From contig RGVD01000003.1 of the NCBI GenBank assembly GCA_010027395.1, positions 1 to 33,372 on the forward strand: 33,372 nt of DNA, read 5' to 3'. Source of the stretch: Bacteroidota bacterium. GTDB lineage: Bacteria > Bacteroidota > Bacteroidia > UKL13-3. Position 1 is the stretch's first letter. The number at the start of each line of letters is the position of its first letter. The position numbers and the translations under genes were made by a program. The notes under the pieces were generated by a model. It saw nothing but the letters and a program-made list of their open reading frames with translations. It had not been told where the DNA came from and made no database searches. Positions 8,927 to 17,429 of the stretch are shown here, piece after piece.

Positions 8927-10705
8927 ATGTTAAAAAAATATAGTATAAATGTTAAGGATATGAATGAATTGATTAGCAAAGATGATTTCGCTAAGGCTTT
9001 AAAACTAAACAAGCTTAGACTAGATTTATTAGCACCTGCTTTGATGAAAGTGTTAAAACTCGATAAAGTAAATGAAGTATATGATTCATTATCTGACGAA
9101 CGAGGAGCACAATTCGCAGATCATATTCTATCACAATTAGGGATTGAATATGAAGTGAGTGATACTGACTTAAAGCACATACCTGCATCAGAACCCTTCA
9201 TATTAATAGCCAATCATCCTTATGGTGGAATTGATGGTTTAATATTGTTATCGATACTTGGAAAAATCCGTCCTGATACTAAATTGATGGCAAATTTTCT
9301 TCTTAGGCAAATTGAACCTTTGAAGGATCACATTATTGCCGTTAATCCATTTGAAAATATAGTTGACACTGCGATTAATTTATCTGGAACAAAAGAAGTA
9401 TTAACTCAATTGAAAACATCTCCTTTGGGTGTATTTCCTGCGGGAGAGGTATCCGCTTTGAAATTGAAAAATTTTAAAATTGAAGATAAAAAATGGTCAC
9501 CCGTTTTAGGTAAAATTGTTGCCAAAGCAGGTGTCAAGGTTGTTCCGGTTTATTTTAGTGGGCATAATAGTTTGGCTTTTAATTTATTGGGTTTGATTAA
9601 TCCCAGTATAAGAACTATAAAATTGCCATCTGAGTTATTTAATAAACATCAAAAAATAAAGGTAAGAATAGGTAAACCAATAAACCCTAAAACCATAATT
9701 GATTTTGCTAATAACGATGAATTGATGAGGTATTTAAGGGCAATGACTTATGCGCTTGGTGCTAATCAAGTGACTAAGAATATTAAGTTAAGTTCAACTT
9801 TGAAGGGTTTGCTAAAACCAAAAGAAATCATAGAAGAAACCAATAAAATTGCTTTGTCAGATGAGATTTCATTATTAGCAAATGATTTGCTTTACACCCA
9901 TGATAACTTTAAAGTTTTTATGTCCGATGCCACTCATATACCGAATATCTTACGTGAGATTTCAAGGCTTAGAGAAATAACATTCAGAGAAGTGGGAGAA
10001 GGAACTAATCGCAGTTATGATAGTGACGAATTTGATTTTTATTATAAGCATTTGTTTGTGTGGGACGAAAAGGAGCAACGCATAGCAGGTGCCTATCGCA
10101 TAGGTTTAGGTGATGAACTCTTTAACACCTTAGGAAAACGAGGATTTTATTTATATCAATTGTTTAAAATTAAAAAGGGATTTTACCCTATACTCCAACA
10201 ATCGATTGAAATGGGTCGTTCTTTTGTAGTTAAAGATTACCAACGAAGGCCATTAAGTTTGATGCTACTATGGAAAGGCATTAATGAGTTTCTTAAAAGA
10301 AATAAAGGGATATATAAATATATGATTGGTCCTGTTAGCATCAGCAATCAGTTTTCAAGGTTATCTAAAGAATTATTAGTTTCATACATAAGACTTCATC
10401 ATTACGATAGAAACTGGGCAAGTTTGATTATGCCAAGAAAGAAATTTAAATACAAGTATGATGATGACGAAAAAGCCTTAGTAAAAGCGCATGCAGATGA
10501 TATCAAGCAATTGGATAACCTTATTGGTGAAATTGAAAATAACCAATTAAAAATACCTGTATTGGTGAAGAAATATTTGAAGCTTAATGCCAAAATTGTA
10601 GCTTTTAACATAGACCCAAAGTTCAATGATGCCTTGGATGGATTTTTAATCGTTAACGTTGATGAAATTCCCGATGAAGCCTTTGATATGGTTGGCAGAA
10701 ATTAA
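8927..10705 (+). CDS. Two-domain acyltransferase: N-terminal PlsC-like lysophospholipid acyltransferase plus C-terminal GNAT/OlsB-like N-acyltransferase
   Basis: N-terminal FILIANHPYGGIDGLILL (divergent PlsC NHP...D) and GVFPAGEVS. C-terminal LREITFREVGEGTNRSYDSDEFDFYYKHLFVWDEKEQRIAGAYRIG (hemolysin/OlsB-like). Confidence 0.85.
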   Translation: MLKKYSINVKDMNELISKDDFAKALKLNKLRLDLLAPALMKVLKLDKVNEVYDSLSDERGAQFADHILSQLGIEYEVSDTDLKHIPASEPFILIANHPYGGIDGLILLSILGKIRPDTKLMANFLLRQIEPLKDHIIAVNPFENIVDTAINLSGTKEVLTQLKTSPLGVFPAGEVSALKLKNFKIEDKKWSPVLGKIVAKAGVKVVPVYFSGHNSLAFNLLGLINPSIRTIKLPSELFNKHQKIKVRIGKPINPKTIIDFANNDELMRYLRAMTYALGANQVTKNIKLSSTLKGLLKPKEIIEETNKIALSDEISLLANDLLYTHDNFKVFMSDATHIPNILREISRLREITFREVGEGTNRSYDSDEFDFYYKHLFVWDEKEQRIAGAYRIGLGDELFNTLGKRGFYLYQLFKIKKGFYPILQQSIEMGRSFVVKDYQRRPLSLMLLWKGINEFLKRNKGIYKYMIGPVSISNQFSRLSKELLVSYIRLHHYDRNWASLIMPRKKFKYKYDDDEKALVKAHADDIKQLDNLIGEIENNQLKIPVLVKKYLKLNAKIVAFNIDPKFNDALDGFLIVNVDEIPDEAFDMVGRN

Positions 10706-10716
10706 AAACTATTTCA

Positions 10717-11643
10717 TTATTTTAGTTCAAATTCAGAGGTACCAATCTTGAAGCCATCTGCGAAAAGTTCTGCTTTGTATTTTCCTTTTTGCCAATCGCT
10801 CCCTTTGTTCCAATAGAAGTTTACTTGTTGTGCATCTTGCGTAAATTCAATGGTTTTTTTACTCGAATAGATTGACTCTTCGTTTTGGAATTTGAAAGTG
10901 CCAGAGCCTGCATTGTTGTTGTATACTGTAGTTCCATCAGGGCCAACTACTTTCAGGTAAATGTCCTTAGAACCTTTCTCAGCCACGTAGTTTTCAGCAA
11001 TGTTGAATGTAATTTTCAATTGTTCTACTTGAGATGTTTTAATGGTTTCTTTTTCTTTGCCATTGCTTCTGAATTTAACACCTGTAACAAAAATATTGGC
11101 TGTATTTAATTTTGCTCCAATTGCCACCTTGTTTTTTAACCCAACATTTTCCATTGTTAGGTCTTCGTTTTTGCGTTTTTGAGACTTTACATCACCTTTA
11201 AGGTTATTGTTTTCGATATGCAGACTCTCAATTTGAAGTGAAAGTGAATCAATTTGAGCAATATATTTTCGTCTGTAAAACCTTAATTGGTCTATTTCTT
11301 CGAGGGCTTTATCTAATTCTCCTTTATTTAATTTTTGTTGTTTTAATAAACCTTGAATACGTTCTGCATAGTCCTGCAATTGCTCGTTTTTTTCTTTTAA
11401 GAAATTATCTAACTCCTCGTTTTTGCCTTTGTATTGTGTTAATTCCGCTTCTGTTTCTCCTAATAATTTATCCAATGCTACTTTAGCTGAATCAGTTGAG
11501 AATAGCCTTTCCTCGGTTACAACCAATTTTTTATCGGTTTGGAAATAATTGAATACAAAAAAGCCATTTAAGGCAGTTAATATAGCTACCAAGGCCCAAG
11601 GTAAAAATACGGCAAAGCGATTACGTTTTTTATTTTCTTCCAT
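10717..11643 (-). CDS. Membrane-anchored coiled-coil protein of unknown function
   Basis: One N-terminal TM (FAVFLPWALVAILTALNGFFVF), long heptad-rich coiled coil, C-terminal beta-rich domain. Confidence 0.8.
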   Translation of the reverse strand: MEENKKRNRFAVFLPWALVAILTALNGFFVFNYFQTDKKLVVTEERLFSTDSAKVALDKLLGETEAELTQYKGKNEELDNFLKEKNEQLQDYAERIQGLLKQQKLNKGELDKALEEIDQLRFYRRKYIAQIDSLSLQIESLHIENNNLKGDVKSQKRKNEDLTMENVGLKNKVAIGAKLNTANIFVTGVKFRSNGKEKETIKTSQVEQLKITFNIAENYVAEKGSKDIYLKVVGPDGTTVYNNNAGSGTFKFQNEESIYSSKKTIEFTQDAQQVNFYWNKGSDWQKGKYKAELFADGFKIGTSEFELK

Positions 11644-11650
11644 ACGCGAG

Positions 11651-11658
11651 CAAAAATA
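11651..11658 (-). promoter_or_regulatory. Putative -7 box (TATTTTTG, minus strand) for the coiled-coil gene
   Basis: Reverse complement of CAAAAATA; exact TAnnTTTG match ending 7 nt before the ATG. No TTG at the expected -33 spacing. Confidence 0.45.
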
Positions 11659-11721
11659 AGATATTCACATAAAAATAAACGAATTCCTATCCACAGTGTT
11701 GATATATATGGCAATTAATAC

Positions 11722-11750
11722 TTGCAATCCGCTGTCTTTTTTTACTTTTG
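11722..11750 (+). promoter_or_regulatory. Putative promoter of rfbC
   Basis: TTG at 11722-11724, 18-nt spacer, TACTTTTG at 11743-11750; 6 nt to the ATG at 11757. Confidence 0.6.
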
Positions 11751-11756
11751 CTCTCG

Positions 11757-12299
11757 ATGAAAATTACCACAACTCCCATTGAAGGATTACTTATAATTGA
11801 GCCACAGGTTTTTAAGGATGAGAGAGGATACTTTTACGAAAGTTATAATATCCATAAATTTAGAGAAGTTGGGATTCATGAAAATTTTATCCAAGACAAT
11901 CAATCATTATCTCAAAAAGGAGCTATCAGAGGCTTACATTTTCAAGCAGCGCCATTTGAACAAGGTAAATTGGTAAGGGTAGTGCAAGGTGCTGTTATTG
12001 ATGTGGTTGTTGATATAAGGAAAGCCTCTGCCACTTATGGACATCATTTCAATATAGAACTGACTGGTGAGAATATGTTGATGTTCTATATCCCAGCTGG
12101 TTTTGCACATGGTTTTGAAACATTAGCTGACAATACCATTTTTCAATATAAATGTACCAATGTTTATAATAAATCCTCTGAAGGTGGCGTGCTTTGGAAC
12201 GACCCTGATTTAAATATTAACTGGCAAACAAAAGAACCTATTATCAGCATAAAGGATCAAGAGCTGCCGACATTTAATACATTTGTAAGTCCATTTTAA
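11757..12299 (+). CDS. rfbC: dTDP-4-dehydrorhamnose 3,5-epimerase
   Basis: MKITTTPIEGLLIIEPQVFKDERGYFYESYN, QDNQSLSQKGAIRGLHFQ, GKLVRVVQGAVIDVVVDIRKAS, FYIPAGFAHGFETLAD. ATG at 11757 preferred over the TTG at 11748, which lies in the promoter -7 box. Confidence 0.95.
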   Translation: MKITTTPIEGLLIIEPQVFKDERGYFYESYNIHKFREVGIHENFIQDNQSLSQKGAIRGLHFQAAPFEQGKLVRVVQGAVIDVVVDIRKASATYGHHFNIELTGENMLMFYIPAGFAHGFETLADNTIFQYKCTNVYNKSSEGGVLWNDPDLNINWQTKEPIISIKDQELPTFNTFVSPF

Positions 12300-12341
12300 A
12301 CGCTGAAAAAATAACACACACAAGTACACAAAACTATTTTT

Positions 12342-13289
12342 ATGGAATTTGATAATGAAATACAAAATCTCTTAGCGAAGCTAAAAGAAAAATATGATGC
12401 ATCTGGCCAAGATTGGAAAGCCTATTTAGAGGGTTTGTTGCATCAAAATTACCTTAGCTATTGGGATTATATTCATACAGATACTTTGTTGTCTCTGCAA
12501 AAGCCAAGGACTGCTATACCTGATGAGATTATATTTATAATGTATCATCAAATAACCGAATTGTATTTCAAACTTACACTTCATGAAATGGAGCAAATTT
12601 CGGCTAAAAAAGATTCGATAGATCCTGAATTTTTCGCGGCTCGATTAAAAAGAATGACAGATTATTTCAAGAATCTAATCAATTCTTTTGAGATAATGGT
12701 GGATGGTATGGAGCCTAATCAATTTTTGCAATTTCGCATGAGTTTGTTGCCAGCAAGTGGTTTTCAATCCGCTCAATATAGAAGTATTGAAATTTGTGCT
12801 ACAGATTTCATTCGCATGGTGGATAAAGAGTATAGAGATAATCTGGTAAATGCAAGTATAGATGAGCAATATAAATACATTTATTGGCAAGCTGGTGCTA
12901 CCGAATTGGCAACAGGTAAGAAGACTTTAACACTTACCCAGTTTGAAGAGAAATACCAAGATTCATTGTTAAGATTAGCCAAAGATTATAAGCTTAAAAA
13001 CCTTTGGTCCGTTTATAAATCAATGTCTAATGCAGATCAAAAGAATGAGGGATTAATCAAACAATTAAAAGATTTTGATGCCTGTGTAAATGTTAATTGG
13101 CCATTGATGCACTATAAATCTGCGGTACGATATTTGCAAAAATCGCCTGAAGATATTGCCGCTACAGGTGGCACCAATTGGCAAAAGTATTTGCCTCCAC
13201 GTATTCAAAAACGAATTTTCTATCCTGAATTATGGAGCGAAAATGAAATGCAAGAGTGGGGCAAATCATTGATGGAATTGGGTAAATAA
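12342..13289 (+). CDS. kynA: Tryptophan 2,3-dioxygenase family protein
   Basis: YWDYIHTDTLLSLQKPRTAIPDEIIFIMYHQITELYFKLTLHEME, LLPASGFQSAQYRSIE, and a C-terminal GGTNWQKYLPPRIQKRIFYPELW. Confidence 0.9.
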   Translation: MEFDNEIQNLLAKLKEKYDASGQDWKAYLEGLLHQNYLSYWDYIHTDTLLSLQKPRTAIPDEIIFIMYHQITELYFKLTLHEMEQISAKKDSIDPEFFAARLKRMTDYFKNLINSFEIMVDGMEPNQFLQFRMSLLPASGFQSAQYRSIEICATDFIRMVDKEYRDNLVNASIDEQYKYIYWQAGATELATGKKTLTLTQFEEKYQDSLLRLAKDYKLKNLWSVYKSMSNADQKNEGLIKQLKDFDACVNVNWPLMHYKSAVRYLQKSPEDIAATGGTNWQKYLPPRIQKRIFYPELWSENEMQEWGKSLMELGK

Positions 13290-13301
13290 GCTCACACATT
13301 T

Positions 13302-13658
13302 ATGAAAAAAATAATTCTCATATTCATAATAGGTTTTGCATTTTTGTACGAGGCCAAAAGCCAAGTGATAGATGATGAAAACGGGAAAACATATTATTAC
13401 TTTGACAATGATAAGAAGCAGGTAAAAGAAATTTTTCATCATCTCAGACAAATGAAATTTGGTAGACAAGATGGAATTGATTTTGATACAATTATTTATA
13501 TAAAGCATGGACCTTATTTGAAGTATCATCCAAATGGCCAGCTTGAATGTAGTGGTTATTATCATTATGAAAAACCTGATAGTATCTGGAAAAGATACAG
13601 TGCCCAAGGGCAACTGCTAAGTATAGAAAAATATAAAAATGGACAAAAAATCGATTAA
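13302..13658 (+). CDS. Small exported protein with MORN/YwqK-like repeat
   Basis: Signal peptide; HGPYLKYHPNGQLECSGYYHYEKPDSIWKRYSAQGQLLSIEKYKNGQKI is a MORN_2-type repeat. Confidence 0.75.
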   Translation: MKKIILIFIIGFAFLYEAKSQVIDDENGKTYYYFDNDKKQVKEIFHHLRQMKFGRQDGIDFDTIIYIKHGPYLKYHPNGQLECSGYYHYEKPDSIWKRYSAQGQLLSIEKYKNGQKID

Positions 13659-14067
13659 ATTATTTTTATTTTTCATCGTCCTTGGATATTTCCAGTTTGC
13701 TTCTGCACAAATTCAAAAAAACATTAGTGTAGGAGATTATATCTATGTAAAGCCATGTAAACCTAAGCAAGATGATTTTAATGGAATTGATATATATAGC
13801 AGAACTAATGCTATGGACAAGTCGCATGTAGACTCAATAACAGGCGATGGTTTCTATGAAGCTTTTTTTGATGGGAAAAGTAGTGTGGAAGGTAAAAGAT
13901 TACCATGCATCATGTCGAATAGAAAATATAAGATAGCTGCACTTCAAGAGGTAGAAGATGAAGGTAAAATAAGGCGAATAGCTATTTGCTATACGAGCTA
14001 CTATTTGAATGTTATTTGGGTTGAAATTGATGTGGCTTTAAAATCGAATGAAATTGAATTTAGGTAA
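13639..14067 (+). CDS. Hypothetical secreted protein
   Basis: Signal peptide (LFLFFIVLGYFQFASAQ), 20-bp overlap with the upstream ORF; no family recognised. Confidence 0.7.
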   Translation: MDKKSIKLFLFFIVLGYFQFASAQIQKNISVGDYIYVKPCKPKQDDFNGIDIYSRTNAMDKSHVDSITGDGFYEAFFDGKSSVEGKRLPCIMSNRKYKIAALQEVEDEGKIRRIAICYTSYYLNVIWVEIDVALKSNEIEFR

Positions 14068-14126
14068 AAAGCATGTTTTCATTCATTTCTTTTTGTTTAA
14101 TTTGTTTTTTAGTGAACATATAAAAA

Positions 14127-15533
14127 ATGCTTTTTAACTCACTACATTTTATTTTTTTTCTACCCATAGTGGTGTTGCTTTATTACCTAATAGCGCACAA
14201 ATACCGATGGGCGCTTTTATTCATAGCTAGTTCGTATTTTTATTCAGTATTTTATCTTCCATACTTATTTATCTTGTACGCAGTTATATTGATTGATTAT
14301 GTTTGTGGCTTACTTATTGAAAAGAACGAAGGTCGAAGACGATGGTGGTGGTTACTAGCCAGTATTATCAGCAATATAGGTCTTTTAGGTTATTTTAAAT
14401 ACACTAATTTTTTTATAGATATTTTTAATGAAATAGCCCCGCTAGTTCATGTTTCAAAACATATCAAGAACCTAGATATTATTCTTCCTATTGGCCTTTC
14501 ATTTCACACTTTTCAGTCACTTAGTTATACCATTGAAGTTTATAGGAAGAAACAGAAGGCTGAAAAGCATATAGGATATTTTGCTAATTATGTTTTGTTT
14601 TTTCCCCAAATGGTTGCTGGTCCTATTGAGCGATATGATAGACTTGGCAATGAACTTAGAATAAATCAAAGATTAAGTTACGATAATATCAGTCATGGTT
14701 TGCGTTTGGTATTGTACGGGTTATTTGTAAAAATGTGTATTGCAGATAACTTGGCACCTTTGGTGGATGAGGTTTACCAAGCACCGCAAAACTACTATTC
14801 ATCTTCTATTTGGCTCGCCATGATTGCCTTTGCCATTCAAATATATGCTGATTTTTATGGCTATTCAACCGTTGCGCTGGGAGCTGCAAGGATCCTTGGT
14901 ATTCATTTAATGGATAATTTCAAGCAACCTTATTTTGCTAAGGGTATTCAAGACTTCTGGAAACGATGGCACATTTCATTAAGCACATGGTTTCGCGATT
15001 ATGTTTTTTTTAGCATGGGTGGGAGTAGGGTGAAAACCTTTCGTTGGATAATCAATGTATTGTTTTTGTTTGCTCTGAGCGGCTTTTGGCATGGAGCTAA
15101 TTATACTTTTATTATTTGGGGTTTACTTCATGGAATAGCTTATTTATTGGATAAAGGAATTTCTAATTACTTACCTAATCAAATCAAGCAAATGAAGTTG
15201 TATTCAATACTAAGTATGCTTGTCACTTTTATGGTGGTTGTTATTATTTGGGTATTTTTTAGGGCAAAAGATTTAACAAGTTCATTGGTTATACTGGAAC
15301 AGAGTATTAATTATGGCTTTGAGGCATACAAACATATAGAGGTATCTTGGATACCATTATCTATGTTAGGTATATTCATTTTATTTGAAATCGCCATTTT
15401 AGATTCTCGCATTGACAATTGGATAGCCTCAAAGCATATCACTTTTCGTTGGCTTGTTTATGGTCTCCTAACTATGTGTTTATTGCTTTTTAGTGGTATT
15501 AAAAGTATTCCATTCATTTATTTTCAATTTTAG
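14127..15533 (+). CDS. MBOAT family membrane O-acyltransferase (AlgI/DltB-like)
   Basis: LLFIASSYFYSVFYLPYLFIL, LPIGLSFHTFQSLSYTIEVYRKKQKAEKH, FFPQMVAGPIERYDRL, DFWKRWHISLSTWFRDYVF, LSGFWHGANYTFIIWGLLHG. Confidence 0.96.
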   Translation: MLFNSLHFIFFLPIVVLLYYLIAHKYRWALLFIASSYFYSVFYLPYLFILYAVILIDYVCGLLIEKNEGRRRWWWLLASIISNIGLLGYFKYTNFFIDIFNEIAPLVHVSKHIKNLDIILPIGLSFHTFQSLSYTIEVYRKKQKAEKHIGYFANYVLFFPQMVAGPIERYDRLGNELRINQRLSYDNISHGLRLVLYGLFVKMCIADNLAPLVDEVYQAPQNYYSSSIWLAMIAFAIQIYADFYGYSTVALGAARILGIHLMDNFKQPYFAKGIQDFWKRWHISLSTWFRDYVFFSMGGSRVKTFRWIINVLFLFALSGFWHGANYTFIIWGLLHGIAYLLDKGISNYLPNQIKQMKLYSILSMLVTFMVVVIIWVFFRAKDLTSSLVILEQSINYGFEAYKHIEVSWIPLSMLGIFILFEIAILDSRIDNWIASKHITFRWLVYGLLTMCLLLFSGIKSIPFIYFQF

Positions 15534-15535
15534 AC

Positions 15536-16570
15536 ATGAAGAAGATAGTAATTAAGATGGGTTGTGCTTTTTTGATGCTGGTGTTATGCTTGGTCTTGTC
15601 TAATTTTATTTATGAAAAATATTATTACAGGCAAGATTTGAAAGAGTCAGATGCGGAGATGCTATTGAAACTAGATAGTTTACAATACTCGAGTGATGTA
15701 TTGTATTTTGCTGAATCTTCCAATGCTACTCTTGCAGATGATGATACTTGTCTGTTGACCATAGCCCAAATGATTGATAGCTTAAATCCAGAAAAAGTTG
15801 TTGCGATTGATCATGGCGCCATACATGCAAAAACCTATAAAAGCTTAATCGAAAATATTAAGGAAGATGCTAAAGTGAAAACCCTTATTGTGACCTTAAA
15901 TATGCGTTCATTTGGGGCTAATTGGATACATTCAAAGATGGAAACAGCTTTGATGAAGGCCAATGTCATGTATGAACAAATACCCCCAATTGCCAAAAGA
16001 GTAAAACTTGCATTTAATGGGTTTGATAATCAAAATGATCAGATGAGAGGACATGTTATGGAAGACCATTGGCGTCATGATTATATTCATTTACCTGACA
16101 CATTTCCATACAAAAATGTAAGGACATGGGACAATGCCGTTGGTGGTGCTAATGTATTGGATTTTACGACACCCGATGGTGATTGGGATATGCCGCGAAT
16201 TGAGCTTGCCACGAGTTATATTAAGACTTATGCTTTTAGCATTGATACCAAAAACAATCCTAGGATAAAAGATTTTGATGAAATTGTGGAGATAGCTAAA
16301 AGAAAAAAACTTAAACTTATATATAACTTATTGGCTGAAAATACGGAATATGCTGACTCTTTGGTCGGAAAACCACTGACAGATGTGATGAAAGAAAATG
16401 CCCAAATGCTTATTAAGCGCTATACTGATAAAGGTGTTTTGGTAGTTGATAATTTATCTGTGGTGGCAGGAGAAGAGTTTACTGATAAAAGGTGGACCAG
16501 CGAGCACTATACCCAAAGAGGCAGATGGACCATCGCCAAGAATGTTGCAAATGCTATGTCTGTCAAATAG
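15536..16570 (+). CDS. Membrane-anchored protein, possibly an SGNH/DltD-like partner of the MBOAT
   Basis: Starts 3 nt after the MBOAT stop. N-terminal TM anchor; VLYFAESSNATLADDD (GDS-like block) and C-terminal DKRWTSEHYTQRGRWTIAKNV (DxxH-like block). Confidence 0.6.
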   Translation: MKKIVIKMGCAFLMLVLCLVLSNFIYEKYYYRQDLKESDAEMLLKLDSLQYSSDVLYFAESSNATLADDDTCLLTIAQMIDSLNPEKVVAIDHGAIHAKTYKSLIENIKEDAKVKTLIVTLNMRSFGANWIHSKMETALMKANVMYEQIPPIAKRVKLAFNGFDNQNDQMRGHVMEDHWRHDYIHLPDTFPYKNVRTWDNAVGGANVLDFTTPDGDWDMPRIELATSYIKTYAFSIDTKNNPRIKDFDEIVEIAKRKKLKLIYNLLAENTEYADSLVGKPLTDVMKENAQMLIKRYTDKGVLVVDNLSVVAGEEFTDKRWTSEHYTQRGRWTIAKNVANAMSVK

Positions 16571-16647
16571 ATAATTTTAAAATATCATGTGAGTTATTTG
16601 TTATTAGCAATTGCTTGGCAATGCTGAAATTGCGATGATTAATAACA

Positions 16648-17358
16648 ATGAAACCAACCATACTTATTACTGGAATTACCAAAGGCATAGGACATGCCAT
16701 AGCTGAACTATTCGCAAAAAATGGATACAATGTAGCTGGCTGCGCTAGAGATAAAAAGGCATTGGATGCCTTTAAAGCTGAGCTTTGGAACAAATATCCT
16801 GAACAAAAATTCTTATTTGCTTTATGTGATGTTAGCGATAAAAATGATGTTTTAGCCTTTGCTTATGACGTTACAGATGAGTTTGAAAGAATAGATATTC
16901 TAGTGAACAATGCAGGCGTCTTTATTCCTGGCTCTTTACTAAATGAAGAGGACGGCATTTTTGAGCAACAAATGAATACCAATTTAGCTAGTGCCTATCA
17001 CTTGAGTAGGGTTATTGCACCAAAGATGATTGCCCAAAAAAGCGGCCATATTTTTAATATTTGTAGTACCGCTAGTATTAAAGCCTACAGCAATGGTGCA
17101 AGCTATTGCATTAGCAAACATGCTCTTTTGGGTTTTAGCAAAGGTTTGAGAGAAGAGCTAATGCCAACTGGAGTCAGGGTTACGGCTGTTTTGCCGGGAG
17201 CTACTTTAACAAATAGCTGGGCTGGAACAGATCATCCTGAAGAAAGATTTATTAAAGCTGAAGATATTGCCCAAAGTATTTGGGATATACATAAGCTCTC
17301 GGCCAATGCGGATGTGGAAGAGATATTGATTAGGCCACAGCTGGGTGATTTTGCCTAA
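16648..17358 (+). CDS. SDR family NAD(P)-dependent oxidoreductase
   Basis: TGITKGIGHAIAELFAKNGYNVAG Rossmann motif, NNAG, S...YCISKHALLGFSKGLREEL catalytic YxxxK. Confidence 0.95.
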   Translation: MKPTILITGITKGIGHAIAELFAKNGYNVAGCARDKKALDAFKAELWNKYPEQKFLFALCDVSDKNDVLAFAYDVTDEFERIDILVNNAGVFIPGSLLNEEDGIFEQQMNTNLASAYHLSRVIAPKMIAQKSGHIFNICSTASIKAYSNGASYCISKHALLGFSKGLREELMPTGVRVTAVLPGATLTNSWAGTDHPEERFIKAEDIAQSIWDIHKLSANADVEEILIRPQLGDFA

Positions 17359-17382
17359 TTGATTTTTATAATCATTGTAAAT

Positions 17383-17410
17383 AAAAAATCCCGCATGAGC
17401 AGGATTTTTT
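17383..17410. terminator. Bidirectional terminator between convergent genes
   Basis: AAAAAATCC-CGCATGAGCA-GGATTTTTT inverted repeat with A and T tracts, between the SDR (+) and the T9SS cargo gene (-). Confidence 0.85.
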
Positions 17411-17429
17411 GTTTGTGTCTTGAACATTT

